A DNA stretch of 64,000 nt from Glycomyces xiaoerkulensis (GTDB lineage Bacteria; Actinomycetota; Actinomycetes; Mycobacteriales; Micromonosporaceae): positions 62,001 through 126,000 of the forward strand of contig NZ_PGGV01000032.1 in assembly GCF_002798405.1 (NCBI RefSeq), read 5' to 3'. How positions within the stretch are numbered: the stretch's first letter is position 1; each line of letters starts with the position of its first letter. The position numbers were made by a program, and so were the translations under genes. The notes under the pieces were generated by a model that did no database searches, had not been told where the DNA came from, and saw only the letters and a list, made by a program, of their open reading frames with translations. This document shows, one piece after another, positions 1 through 8,793 of this stretch.

Positions 1-434
1 GCGAGGCGGTCTACATGCCGGCCGGGAACCTCCACGCCTACCTCGACGGCTTCGGCGTGGAGATCATGGCCGCCAGCGACAACGTCCTGCGCGGCGGCCT
101 GACCAGCAAGCGCATCGACGTGCCGGAACTGCTGCGGGTCCTGGACTTCCGGGCCATGGACGAGCCGCGTGCGCGCAGCCGGGACGCCGGGCCGGTGCGG
201 ACCTGGCCGGTCCCGATCGACGACTTCTCGCTGCGGCGCATCGAGGTCGGGACCGAGGAGCGGGCGCTGGACCTCGACGGGCCGCGGATCTGCCTGTGCA
301 CCGGCGGGTCGGTGACCGTGGCCGACGACGAGGGCGGGTACGAGCTGTCGCCCGGCCGGGCCGCGTTCTCGGCGGCCACGGCCGGACGGCTCCGGGCCTC
401 GGGGTCCGGCGAGCTGTTCGTGGCCTCGGTGTAG
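1..434 (+). CDS. manA: Mannose-6-phosphate isomerase, class I, C-terminal part (cut by window edge)
   Basis: Only the last ~144 codons are present; the reading frame is open at the left edge. The visible part holds the conserved segment 'MPAGNLHAYLDGFGVEIM' followed by 'SDNVLRGGLTSK', which is the C-terminal half of the cupin metal/active-site region of class I (zinc) phosphomannose isomerases. The enzyme interconverts mannose-6-phosphate and fructose-6-phosphate in the cytoplasm, feeding GDP-mannose for glycans. The last ~80 residues form the small terminal beta domain. It converges on the next gene with only 7 bp between stop codons. In mycobacteria manA also lies near sahH and mtrAB. Family assignment is secure; completeness cannot be judged. 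Confidence 0.9.
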   Translation, partial: EAVYMPAGNLHAYLDGFGVEIMAASDNVLRGGLTSKRIDVPELLRVLDFRAMDEPRARSRDAGPVRTWPVPIDDFSLRRIEVGTEERALDLDGPRICLCTGGSVTVADDEGGYELSPGRAAFSAATAGRLRASGSGELFVASV

Positions 435-441
435 GCCCGTA

Positions 442-1473
442 CTAGGCGAGCTTCTTCTGGACCGCGAGCTCGCGGAAGAACGGCCGGTAGCCGATCGCCT
501 CGTTGATGTCGATCATGTGGCTGTTGACCTCGGCGTTCCAGGTGATCACGTAGCGGACCATCGGCCGGTGGCGGCGCAGGCGGCGCTGGTTGGCGATCTT
601 GAGGACCGTGCCGAGGCGCCTGCCGCGGTGCCCGGGGTCGACGATGGTGTCCCCCTGCCAGACCGAGTCCTCGTCGCCGGGGTCGACCCGGATGGAGGTG
701 TAGCCGGCGACCTGGCCGGAGGCCGCGTGCCGCACGGCCGCGGCGATCTCGAGCGCCCCGTGCTCGCGTCGGACCCGCTCGTCGTCGCGGATCCGGTCGA
801 CGTCGTAGACGGCCGGGCGGATGTCCAGCTCGCCGATGGGCGGGTCGGTCCACATGCGGGCCTCCATGCGGGCGACGCCCTCGGCGACGTCGTCGGGGAC
901 CCGGTCGGTCCATTCGACCAGCTCGTAGCCTTCGGCCCACTTCCAGGCCGCGGCGTAGCGCTCGGTGAGCTCGCCCTCGTCGACGCCGGTCAGGTCGTTG
1001 CGGCGGCAGATCTCGGTGTCGCCCACGGCATAGCCGTGCTTCGCGGCGAAGTGCTTCCCGGGCGTCTCGGCCCCGGGCCGGCCGAAGATCTCGTCGACGG
1101 CGTAGGCGATGACGGTGTCGCGCCCGTTGCGCTTGACGCGCTCCTCGAGGAACTGGAGCAGGCGGGTGCCGACGCCGTCGCGCCGGCGGTCCGGACGGAC
1201 CTCCAGGTCGCACTCGGCCATGTGCCGGTTGTCCTTCTCGAACATGTGCAGGGTGATATGGCCGGCCACGTCGCCGTCGGCCACGGCGGCCCAGCGCTCG
1301 ATCTTCATCGAGGCGGGCGCGGAGAGCAGGCGCAGCCGCGAGGCGGCCGGATTCGGCTCCGGGAAGCCCGCAAGGTCCCGGCGGACGGCGGCGGTCTGCT
1401 GGTCGATCCAGGAGCGGACGAGATCGCCGTCGGCCGGATCAATCGGTACCAGGGTTATGTCGGGATTGCTCAC
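442..1473 (-). CDS. GNAT family N-acetyltransferase, two GNAT domains
   Basis: About 343 residues. Residues ~10-165 form a first GNAT domain with the acetyl-CoA loop region 'RPDRRRDGVGTRLLQFLEE'; residues ~190-343 form a second one with 'VDPGHRGRRLGTVLKIAN' and a C-terminal 'NEAIGYRPFFRELAVQKK' strand. This twin-domain layout is common in actinobacterial acetyltransferases of unknown substrate, and both Q/RxxGxG/A-type loops look intact. I chose GTG at 1473 because 'VSNPDITLVPIDPAD' is a typical N-terminus; an in-frame ATG at 1575 would add 34 residues lying across the terminator-like hairpin at 1561-1592. The gene has a near-consensus promoter ~230 bp upstream and that hairpin between promoter and start, so its expression may be attenuated. 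Confidence 0.8.
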   Translation of the reverse strand: MSNPDITLVPIDPADGDLVRSWIDQQTAAVRRDLAGFPEPNPAASRLRLLSAPASMKIERWAAVADGDVAGHITLHMFEKDNRHMAECDLEVRPDRRRDGVGTRLLQFLEERVKRNGRDTVIAYAVDEIFGRPGAETPGKHFAAKHGYAVGDTEICRRNDLTGVDEGELTERYAAAWKWAEGYELVEWTDRVPDDVAEGVARMEARMWTDPPIGELDIRPAVYDVDRIRDDERVRREHGALEIAAAVRHAASGQVAGYTSIRVDPGDEDSVWQGDTIVDPGHRGRRLGTVLKIANQRRLRRHRPMVRYVITWNAEVNSHMIDINEAIGYRPFFRELAVQKKLA

Positions 1474-1553
1474 AACGACGACGATTCCGGAAAGCGGGGG
1501 GCCGCGCAATCGGATTACCGGCGTGTCGGGGCGGTGTCGGAGGGCGCCGGACG

Positions 1554-1674
1554 CAAAAATGTGCCGGGCGGCCACCCCAGACCGCCCGGCACTCCCCCCG
1601 GTTTGGTTCCCCCGCGCGTCACCTGCGATGTTCTGCGACCTATACCGGCCGCCGCACCGCTGTGACGCTGCGTA
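1554..1674 (-). ncRNA. Candidate small RNA or attenuated leader RNA upstream of the GNAT gene
   Basis: A near-perfect sigma70-type promoter on the minus strand (TTGACA at 1703-1708, 16 bp, TAATAT at 1681-1686) would start RNA near 1674. The RNA would meet an 11-bp perfect hairpin (arms 1561-1571 and 1582-1592) followed on the minus strand by ATTTTT (1555-1560), a textbook intrinsic terminator. The product would be ~120 nt with internal G-rich segments, including GCGGGGGAACCAAACC. Either this is a free-standing small RNA, or a leader whose terminator controls the GNAT gene at 1473. I cannot match it confidently to a known riboswitch class. Confidence 0.45.
1561..1592 (-). terminator. Intrinsic terminator or attenuator hairpin
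   Basis: Arms GTGCCGGGCGG (1561-1571) and CCGCCCGGCAC (1582-1592), loop of 10 nt, followed on the minus strand by ATTTTT. It lies 88 bp upstream of the GNAT start, downstream of a strong promoter, so it would act as an attenuator or as the end of a small RNA. Confidence 0.6.
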
Positions 1675-1680
1675 TCTGCA

Positions 1681-1708
1681 ATATTACCCACCGCCCCACG
1701 AGTGTCAA
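1681..1708 (-). promoter_or_regulatory. Near-consensus sigma70-type promoter
   Basis: On the minus strand TTGACA (1703-1708) and TAATAT (1681-1686) are separated by 16 bp. This is one of the strongest promoter matches in the window and faces the GNAT gene through the terminator-like hairpin. Confidence 0.6.
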
Positions 1709-1723
1709 GCCGAAACGGGGATT

Positions 1724-1747
1724 GACACGGATTATTTTTTCCGTGTC
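1724..1747. repeat. Inverted repeat GACACGG-N10-CCGTGTC upstream of sahH
   Basis: Perfect 7-bp arms (1724-1730 and 1741-1747) around an A/T spacer ATTATTTTTT, in the divergent region between the GNAT gene and sahH. It could be a dimeric-regulator operator or an RNA hairpin. Which gene it serves is unknown. Confidence 0.4.
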
Positions 1748-1790
1748 CTGTCACACCACGGCGCTGTAAGTCCCGCTCAGGCGCGGCGCG

Positions 1791-1803
1791 TAGCATTTTC
1801 CAC

Positions 1804-1804
<1 letters not shown>
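1791..1804 (+). promoter_or_regulatory. Likely leaderless promoter of sahH (-10 TAGCAT)
   Basis: TAGCAT at 1791-1796 ends 7 bp before the ATG at 1804, and no Shine-Dalgarno sequence precedes that ATG. This spacing is typical of actinobacterial leaderless transcripts, where transcription starts at or next to the start codon. Confidence 0.5.
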
Positions 1805-3249
<1,445 letters not shown>

Positions 3250-3266
3250 GCCGTTCGCGGCCCGAA

Positions 3267-3304
3267 GAGGCCCCGGCGCGGCTCGTCGGCCGCGCCGGGG
3301 CCTC
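3267..3304 (+). terminator. Hairpin terminator of sahH
   Basis: Perfect 16-bp arms (3267-3282 and 3289-3304) around a TCGTCG loop, 17 bp after the sahH stop codon. There is no clear T-run, as is usual for actinobacterial hairpin terminators. Confidence 0.75.
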
Positions 3305-3456
3305 GGCCGTTTCACCGGCGCGCGCCGGGCAAACGATTGCTCTCGGTCAAGGAGCACCTCCGCCCCTATCACTCGCCGGCCTCCGCCGAACCGGTCCAAC
3401 GGGCATGAATCGGGCGAATCTCCATGCTGGACGGGATCGAGCGCGCAAAACTTTCT

Positions 3457-3468
3457 GCAACCGGTTGC
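3457..3468. promoter_or_regulatory. LacI-type operator GCAACCGGTTGC upstream of the pectate lyase
   Basis: A perfect 12-bp palindrome with the central CG step typical of LacI/CcpA-family operators. It lies 10 bp upstream of the -35 element at 3479. No LacI-family gene is in the window, so the regulator would act from elsewhere. Confidence 0.55.
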
Positions 3469-3478
3469 GCCAAAACCC

Positions 3479-3508
3479 TTGACCCGGGGAAAGCCCTTTC
3501 TTTAGCCT
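3479..3508 (+). promoter_or_regulatory. Predicted promoter of the pectate lyase gene
   Basis: TTGACC (3479-3484), 18 bp, TAGCCT (3503-3508). The predicted start point falls inside an imperfect dyad ATTTAT-N8-ATAAAT (3510-3529), a possible second regulator site. A strong ribosome-binding site AGGAGG (3539-3544) follows. Confidence 0.5.
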
Positions 3509-3552
3509 CATTTATATACATCGATAAATATCCCCTTTAGGAGGCGGAACCG

Positions 3553-5568
3553 ATGCGACGATCGATAGCAGTTCGACTCGGGACGGCGGTGGCCACGGCG
3601 GCCGTGGTCGCGGCCGGTGTGGCGCTGTCAATAACACAGGCGTCCGCCGCGACCGGCAGCGCCACCGGGTTCGCGACCCAGAACGGCGGGACCACCGGCG
3701 GCGCGGGCGGACAGACGGTGCAGGCCAGCACGGGCACCGAGATCCACGCGGCCCTGTGCGACCGGGCCAGCACCAGCACCCCGGTCATCATCGAGGTCGA
3801 AGGGACCATCAACCACGGCAACACCACCAAGGTGTCGGGCGACAGTTGCGACACCGACGACGACCGGATCGAGCTCAAGCGGATCAGCAACGTCACCATC
3901 ATCGGGGTCGGCGGCGGTGCCGTCTTCGACGAGCTGGGCATCCACATCCGCGAGTCGAGCAACATCATCATCCAGAACGTGACGGTCCGGAACGTCAAGA
4001 AGTCGGGCTCGCCCACCTCCAACGGCGGCGACGCCATCGGCATGGAGGCCGACGTCCGCAACGTCTGGGTCGACCACGTCACCCTGGAGGCCTCGGGCGG
4101 AGAGGACGAGGGCTACGACGGGCTGTTCGACCTGAAGAACAACACCCGGTACGTGACGCTGTCCTACAGCATCCTGCGCGACTCCGGCCGCGGCGGCCTC
4201 ATCGGCTCCAGCTCGGGTGACACCTCGAACGGGTACATCACCTTCCACCACAACCGGTACGAGAACATCGACTCCCGCACTCCCCTGCTGCGGGCCGGGA
4301 CGGCGCACAGCTACAACAACCAGTTCACGGGCCTGGTCAAGTCCGGCATCAACTCCCGGGTCGGCGCCGAGGTCAAGGTGGAGAACAACTACTTCGAGGA
4401 CTCAAAGGACGTCCTCGGCACCTTCTACACCGACGATATGGGCTACTGGGAGGTCAGCGGCAACATCTACGACAACGTGACCTGGTCGAGCGACGGCAGC
4501 GACAACCACCCCGCCGGCCCCGATCCGCAGTCGACCACCACGGTCAACCTCCCGTACTCCTACGACCTGGACGACGCCGGCTGCGTGCCGGAGGTCCTGG
4601 ACCAGACGGCGGGCGCCGGCCGGGGCCTGCGGGTGTCGGACGGCAACTGCTCCTCGGAGCCTCCCACCGACGAGCCCAGCGCGGACCCGACCGACGATCC
4701 GACCGACGACCCGACCGATGAGCCCACTGACGAGCCCACCGACGAGCCGACCGACGAGCCGACCGATCCCGGCGGCACCAACCTCAGCATCGGGGCCGGG
4801 TCCGACGGCTCCAGCAAGGCGAGCGGGACCAGCTACGGCAACGTCCGGGACGGGGACATGAGCACCTACTGGTCGCCGACGGGCTCGACCGGCCGCATCT
4901 CGATCAAGTGGGACGAGGACCCCACCGTGTCCTCGATCATCATCCGCGAGGCGGCCGGGTCCGAAGGCAACATCGGTTCCTGGCAGGTGGTCGACCACGA
5001 CAGCGGTGACGTCCTGACCACCGGCAGCGGGGCGGGCGTCATCGGCTTCTCCCCGGTGACGCTGCGCAAGATCGACTTCGTGATCACCGGTTCCAGCGGC
5101 ACCCCGCAGGTCGCCGAGTTCGAGACCTACGCCGGCAGCCCGCCGGACGACCCGACCGACGAGCCGACGGACGATCCGACCGACGAGCCCGTGCAGACCC
5201 GGTTCGAGGCCGAGGACGCCTCCGCGACCTGCGACGGCGCCATCGAGTCCGAGCACGCCGGGTTCTCCGGCAGCGGCTTCTGCAACACCGAGAACACCAC
5301 GGGGGTGGCCGCGCAGTTCGAGATCACCGCCGAGGGCGGCACCGCCGAGATCACCGTCCGGTACGCCAACGGCGGCTCGGGCGACCGTCCGGCGGACGTG
5401 ATCGTCAACGGCTCCACGGCGACCACGGCGACGTTCGCCGACACCGGCGCGTGGACGAACTGGGCCACCGAGACGGTCACCGTGCCGCTGAACGCCGGCG
5501 ACAACACCGTCCGGCTCGAGGCCACCGGCTCCGACGGCCTGCCGAACGTCGACTACCTGGAGATCTAG
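3553..5568 (+). CDS. Secreted pectate lyase (PL1) with two C-terminal carbohydrate-binding-type domains
   Basis: 671 residues. Residues 1-33 are a Sec signal peptide (RR, hydrophobic core, cleavage after 'TQASA'). Residues ~40-350 are a family 1 pectate lyase beta-helix: 'VWVDHVTL', 'DGLFDLKNNTRYVTLSY' and the catalytic-arginine motif 'RTPLLR' are visible. A Pro/Thr/Asp linker of repeated TDDP/TDEP units (~375-408) leads to a discoidin-like (F5/8 type C-like) beta domain (~410-530), a second TDEP linker, and a CBM35/CBM6-like domain (~549-671) ending in 'GLPNVDYLEI'. The enzyme should cleave polygalacturonate outside the cell by beta-elimination. The start is fixed by AGGAGG 8 bp upstream. 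The LacI-type site upstream suggests induction by pectin breakdown products, together with the rhamnogalacturonan lyase at 59.5 kb. Confidence 0.92.
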   Translation: MRRSIAVRLGTAVATAAVVAAGVALSITQASAATGSATGFATQNGGTTGGAGGQTVQASTGTEIHAALCDRASTSTPVIIEVEGTINHGNTTKVSGDSCDTDDDRIELKRISNVTIIGVGGGAVFDELGIHIRESSNIIIQNVTVRNVKKSGSPTSNGGDAIGMEADVRNVWVDHVTLEASGGEDEGYDGLFDLKNNTRYVTLSYSILRDSGRGGLIGSSSGDTSNGYITFHHNRYENIDSRTPLLRAGTAHSYNNQFTGLVKSGINSRVGAEVKVENNYFEDSKDVLGTFYTDDMGYWEVSGNIYDNVTWSSDGSDNHPAGPDPQSTTTVNLPYSYDLDDAGCVPEVLDQTAGAGRGLRVSDGNCSSEPPTDEPSADPTDDPTDDPTDEPTDEPTDEPTDEPTDPGGTNLSIGAGSDGSSKASGTSYGNVRDGDMSTYWSPTGSTGRISIKWDEDPTVSSIIIREAAGSEGNIGSWQVVDHDSGDVLTTGSGAGVIGFSPVTLRKIDFVITGSSGTPQVAEFETYAGSPPDDPTDEPTDDPTDEPVQTRFEAEDASATCDGAIESEHAGFSGSGFCNTENTTGVAAQFEITAEGGTAEITVRYANGGSGDRPADVIVNGSTATTATFADTGAWTNWATETVTVPLNAGDNTVRLEATGSDGLPNVDYLEI

Positions 5569-5633
5569 CTCGGCGGCACCCCGCACGCAGCCGAGTGCGA
5601 GACCTGCGCCCCGCCGCGGCGCAGGGGCGGCAG

Positions 5634-5661
5634 AAGGCCCGGTCCGTTGGGACCGGGCCTT
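5634..5661. terminator. Bidirectional hairpin terminator between pectate lyase and moeZ
   Basis: Perfect 12-bp arms AAGGCCCGGTCC / GGACCGGGCCTT around a GTTG loop, in the 107-bp gap between two convergent genes. The A/T ends of the arms supply short U-runs in both directions. Confidence 0.8.
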
Positions 5662-5675
5662 CGCTCGCTGCGGTG

Positions 5676-6854
5676 CTAGTAGGTCGGCAGGCTGGGGTCG
5701 ACCTGGTTGATCCAGCCGAGGACGCCGCCTTGGACGTGGACGGCGTTCTTGAGGCCGGCGGCCTTCGCGGCGGCCAGCGCCTCGGCGGAGCGGACTCCGG
5801 CCTTGCAGTAGAAGACGGCCTGCCGCTCGGTCGGCAGATCGCTCAGCGCGGCCCCGGAGACGATGTCGCCCTTGGGGATCAGCCGCGAGCCGGGGATCTT
5901 GACGATCTCGTACTCCGCGGGCTCGCGGACGTCGATCAGGTCGATGTCGCGGCCGTCCTTGATCCAGGACTCGAGCTCGCGGGCGGTGATGGTGGAGCCG
6001 GCGGCGGCCTCGGCGGCCTCGTCGGTGACCGCGCCGCAGAAGTCCTCGTAGTCGATCAGTTCGGTGACGGTCGGGTTCTCGCCGCAGAGCTCGCAGTTCG
6101 GGTCCTTGCGGACGTTGATCTTGCGGTACTCCATCTCCAGGCCGTCGTAGACCATCAGCTTGCCGACCAGGGGCTCGCCGATGCCGGTGATGACCTTGAT
6201 GGCCTCGTTGACCTGGATCGAACCGATGGAGGCGCACAGGACGCCCAGGACGCCGCCTTCGGCGCAGCTCGGAACCATGCCGGGCGGCGGCGGCTCGGGG
6301 TACAGGCACCGGTAGCAGGGTCCTTGGTCGGCCCAGAAGACGCTGGCCTGGCCGTCGAAGCGGAAGATCGAGCCCCAGACGTAGGGCTTGCCCAGCAGCA
6401 CGGCGGCGTCGTTGACCATGTAGCGGGTGGCGAAGTTGTCGGTGCCGTCGACGATGAGGTCGTACTGGTCGAAGATGTCCATGACGTTGTCGTTGTCCAG
6501 AGCGGTGTCGTGGATGACGACGTTCACGTTCGGGTTGACCTCGCCGATGCTGGCCGCCGCGGACTCGGCCTTGGGGCGGCCGATGTCGGACTGGCCGTGG
6601 ATGACCTGGCGCTGCAGGTTCGATTCGTCGACGGTGTCGAAGTCGACGATGCCGAGGGTTCCGACCCCGGCGGCGGCGAGGTACAGCAGCGTCGGGGACC
6701 CCAGTCCACCGGCGCCGACGCACAGCACGCGGGCGTTCTTGAGGCGTTTCTGGCCTTCCATCCCGACGTCGGGGATGATCAGGTGGCGCGAATAGCGGCG
6801 CACCTCGTCGACCGAGAGATCGGCTGCGGGCTCGACTAGCGGCGGCAAACTCAT
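5676..6854 (-). CDS. moeZ: Adenylyltransferase/sulfurtransferase MoeZ
   Basis: 392 residues. The N-terminal ThiF/MoeB-type E1 domain (~20-270) has the nucleotide loop 'GAGGLGSP', the 'NLQRQ' adenylation motif and two zinc CxxC pairs ('CYRC' and 'CELC'). The C-terminal rhodanese domain (~295-392) has the active-site loop 'YCKAGVRS'. The protein adenylates the C-terminal glycine of small sulfur carriers (MoaD/CysO/ThiS type) and then transfers sulfur to give the thiocarboxylate, for molybdopterin and cysteine synthesis. It is followed on the same strand by nothing before the terminator at 5634 and preceded by the DUF3152 gene, 72 bp away; this neighbourhood (moeZ, DUF3152, TetR, DUF3107) also occurs in mycobacteria. 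Confidence 0.95.
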   Translation of the reverse strand: MSLPPLVEPAADLSVDEVRRYSRHLIIPDVGMEGQKRLKNARVLCVGAGGLGSPTLLYLAAAGVGTLGIVDFDTVDESNLQRQVIHGQSDIGRPKAESAAASIGEVNPNVNVVIHDTALDNDNVMDIFDQYDLIVDGTDNFATRYMVNDAAVLLGKPYVWGSIFRFDGQASVFWADQGPCYRCLYPEPPPPGMVPSCAEGGVLGVLCASIGSIQVNEAIKVITGIGEPLVGKLMVYDGLEMEYRKINVRKDPNCELCGENPTVTELIDYEDFCGAVTDEAAEAAAGSTITARELESWIKDGRDIDLIDVREPAEYEIVKIPGSRLIPKGDIVSGAALSDLPTERQAVFYCKAGVRSAEALAAAKAAGLKNAVHVQGGVLGWINQVDPSLPTY

Positions 6855-6926
6855 ATATCCAATAATGCCTGCCCAGTGTGTGGAAATTCCGGCGGCAGGG
6901 GGTGTGTGGGTGGTCTCACCCGGGTA

Positions 6927-7790
6927 TCAGCGGTCGGCGTACTCGTCGGGGGGCAGTGCGGGCCCGCCGTACTCCCCGGCCGGGCCCTCCAGGTAGGTCT
7001 CGCCGTCGGGGTAGGGCCAGGCGTTGCTTTCGCATCCGGCGAGCTGGAAGGTCTGCTGGGCCATCACCGGGGACTTCTCGCCTTCTTCGGGGCACACCTC
7101 GTGGGGGTGGCCGAGGCGGTGGCCGATCTCGTGGTTGACCACGTATTGGCGGTAGGTCTCCAGCGTGCCGTCCCAATGGCCGACGGCGGTGATCCAGCGT
7201 GCGGAGTTGATGACGACCCGGTCGCCGTTGCGGCAGGAGACCCGCGTGCCCGGGTGCCGGCACAGGGCCGAGCGCTGCTCGGGGCTGGCCAGGTAGACGG
7301 TGAAGTCGGCGCCGCTCTTGCCGACCTGCTCGAAACGCCAGCCGCCGCCGGCGGTCCAGGAGCGCTCGTCGGCGAGGGTGGCGTGGACGAAGTCGCTGAA
7401 CCGGTCGACGTCGATCTCGAGGCCGTCTTCGACGGCGACGTTGTATCGCAGCAGCTCGCCGGAGTCGCCGAGGACGTCCCCGGGGCGGGCCGGGGCGTAG
7501 CTCCAGGTGCCGGTGCCCGAGTAGTAGAGCGGGGGCGGGGTGGGTTCGGGGGCCTCGGTGGGTCCGGTGATGTCGGATCCGGGGTCGGCCTCGATGTCGC
7601 GGTAGGTGGTCACGGCCCCGGTGGTGGGGCGGGTGTCGGCCTCCATCGCGCGGGGGAAGGGGCCGCGGTCGCCGACCGAGGTGGAGAGGGCGAAGCCGCT
7701 GCCGGCCGCCGCCATGACGATCAGGACCGCCACCAGTGCGAAGCGCTGCTTCCTTCGCAGGCGTCGGCGCGCCGATGATCCTTCCGTCAC
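6927..7790 (-). CDS. DUF3152 membrane-anchored, metzincin-like metalloprotease
   Basis: 287 residues. A basic N-terminus 'RRRLRRKQR' precedes one transmembrane helix (~20-38), then a Pro/Thr-rich linker and an outside catalytic domain. Residues 220-230 read HEIGHRLGHPH, an exact HExxHxxGxxH zinc signature of metzincins, followed by a 'SPVMAQQ' segment in the right place for a Met-turn. Four or five cysteines may form disulfides. The substrate is unknown. The GTG start at 7790 overlaps the upstream hydrolase stop in a GTGA box, so translation is probably coupled. The domain of unknown function is well conserved in Actinobacteria; the protease reading is my inference from the motif. Confidence 0.85.
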   Translation of the reverse strand: MTEGSSARRRLRRKQRFALVAVLIVMAAAGSGFALSTSVGDRGPFPRAMEADTRPTTGAVTTYRDIEADPGSDITGPTEAPEPTPPPLYYSGTGTWSYAPARPGDVLGDSGELLRYNVAVEDGLEIDVDRFSDFVHATLADERSWTAGGGWRFEQVGKSGADFTVYLASPEQRSALCRHPGTRVSCRNGDRVVINSARWITAVGHWDGTLETYRQYVVNHEIGHRLGHPHEVCPEEGEKSPVMAQQTFQLAGCESNAWPYPDGETYLEGPAGEYGGPALPPDEYADR

Positions 7791-8788
7791 AACCGTGAGT
7801 TTAGGCCAGCGACGGTCCGTGGCGGACCGGCCCCGCGGGATCGGCGGCTCTCCTCGATCAGTGCGGCCATCGCGCGGGCGACCGCGGTCGGCAGCTCCAT
7901 CATCGGCACGTGCCCGGCCCGGTTGAGGATGAGCAGCCGGGAGTCGCGGATGACCGCGCCGGTCTCGGGGGCGGAGCGGACGTCGATGACGCGGTCCTGC
8001 TTGCCCCACACGACCAGCGTGGGCGCCTCGATCCTGCGGGCGAGGCGCCACAGCGAGTGGCTGCCGGGCACGAAGGCCTGCAGGAAGGAGGCCATCAGGC
8101 CGCGGTAGGTGGAGATGTAGGCACTGGAGTTCCACGGCACGGCCAGCCGCCGGCGGGCCTCGGCGATCGCCTCGCGGCGACGCTGCGGGTGGATGCGCTC
8201 GGGGTCGGCCCAGGTGCCGAGGATGATCTCGTCGACCACCTGCTGGGGGGTGCGCGAGCGCATCGCCCGGTCGGCCAGGCGGGACAGGTTCGGCAGCATC
8301 AGCATGGGCACGAACTTGGCCTGGTGGGACCGGCGGGGGTTGCCGAAGGGCATCGCCGGGGCGATGAGGGTGATGGTCCGGATGAGGTGCGGGCGGGTGG
8401 CGGCGAGGTACACCGACACGGCCCCGCCCAGGGAATGCCCGGCGAGGTGGACCGGGCCGCGCCCGGATTCGATGATCCAGGCCGCCACGTCCTGCGCCAG
8501 GGAGGGGATGGTGACCCGGCGCATCGGGGCGGAGTGGCCGAAGCCGGGGAGGTCGACCGCGTCGGCCGCGACGTGGTCGGAGAGCGTGTCGGCCAGGTCG
8601 GTCCAGTTCTGCGCCGAGCCGCCGAGCCCGTGCACGAACACCGCCGGTTCGGCGTCCGGGCTCGTGGCGGGGGTGTGCCGGATGAACAGGCGCCGGCGGC
8701 TCAGCTCGTGCTCGATGCCGGGCCACGGCGGGTGCGGCCGCGTGAGGGTTCGGACCTCGCTCGCCTCCACCAGCCGTGCGCGCCTCAT
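7787..8788 (-). CDS. Alpha/beta-fold hydrolase
   Basis: 333 residues. The fold 1 signature is complete: oxyanion 'HGLGGSAQNW', nucleophile elbow 'GHSLGG', acid strand 'LVVWGKQDRVID' and catalytic histidine in 'NRAGHVPMMELP'. It belongs to the broad esterase/lipase/C-C hydrolase group; the substrate cannot be told. I chose ATG at 8788, preceded by AGGA, instead of a longer in-frame start at 8911 that would lie inside the upstream gene. It starts 5 bp after the Pro-rich gene ends and overlaps the DUF3152 gene by 4 bp, so the three form one operon. Confidence 0.88.
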   Translation of the reverse strand: MRRARLVEASEVRTLTRPHPPWPGIEHELSRRRLFIRHTPATSPDAEPAVFVHGLGGSAQNWTDLADTLSDHVAADAVDLPGFGHSAPMRRVTIPSLAQDVAAWIIESGRGPVHLAGHSLGGAVSVYLAATRPHLIRTITLIAPAMPFGNPRRSHQAKFVPMLMLPNLSRLADRAMRSRTPQQVVDEIILGTWADPERIHPQRRREAIAEARRRLAVPWNSSAYISTYRGLMASFLQAFVPGSHSLWRLARRIEAPTLVVWGKQDRVIDVRSAPETGAVIRDSRLLILNRAGHVPMMELPTAVARAMAALIEESRRSRGAGPPRTVAGLNSRL

Positions 8789-8793
8789 GGATC

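Noticed and set aside
1554-1674. ydaO-type (c-di-AMP) riboswitch before the GNAT gene
   Set aside because: GGGGGAACCA is reminiscent, but I could not place the other conserved ydaO segments, so I kept only a generic structured-RNA call.
1722-1750. Plus-strand promoter for sahH with -35 TTGACA at 1722-1727
   Set aside because: No -10 match at 16-19 bp; the TTGACA is part of the inverted repeat. The TAGCAT near the start codon is a better candidate.
4402-6723. A 773-codon minus-strand frame across pectate lyase and moeZ
   Set aside because: Arg/Gly/His-rich shadow frame overlapping two well-supported genes and a terminator.
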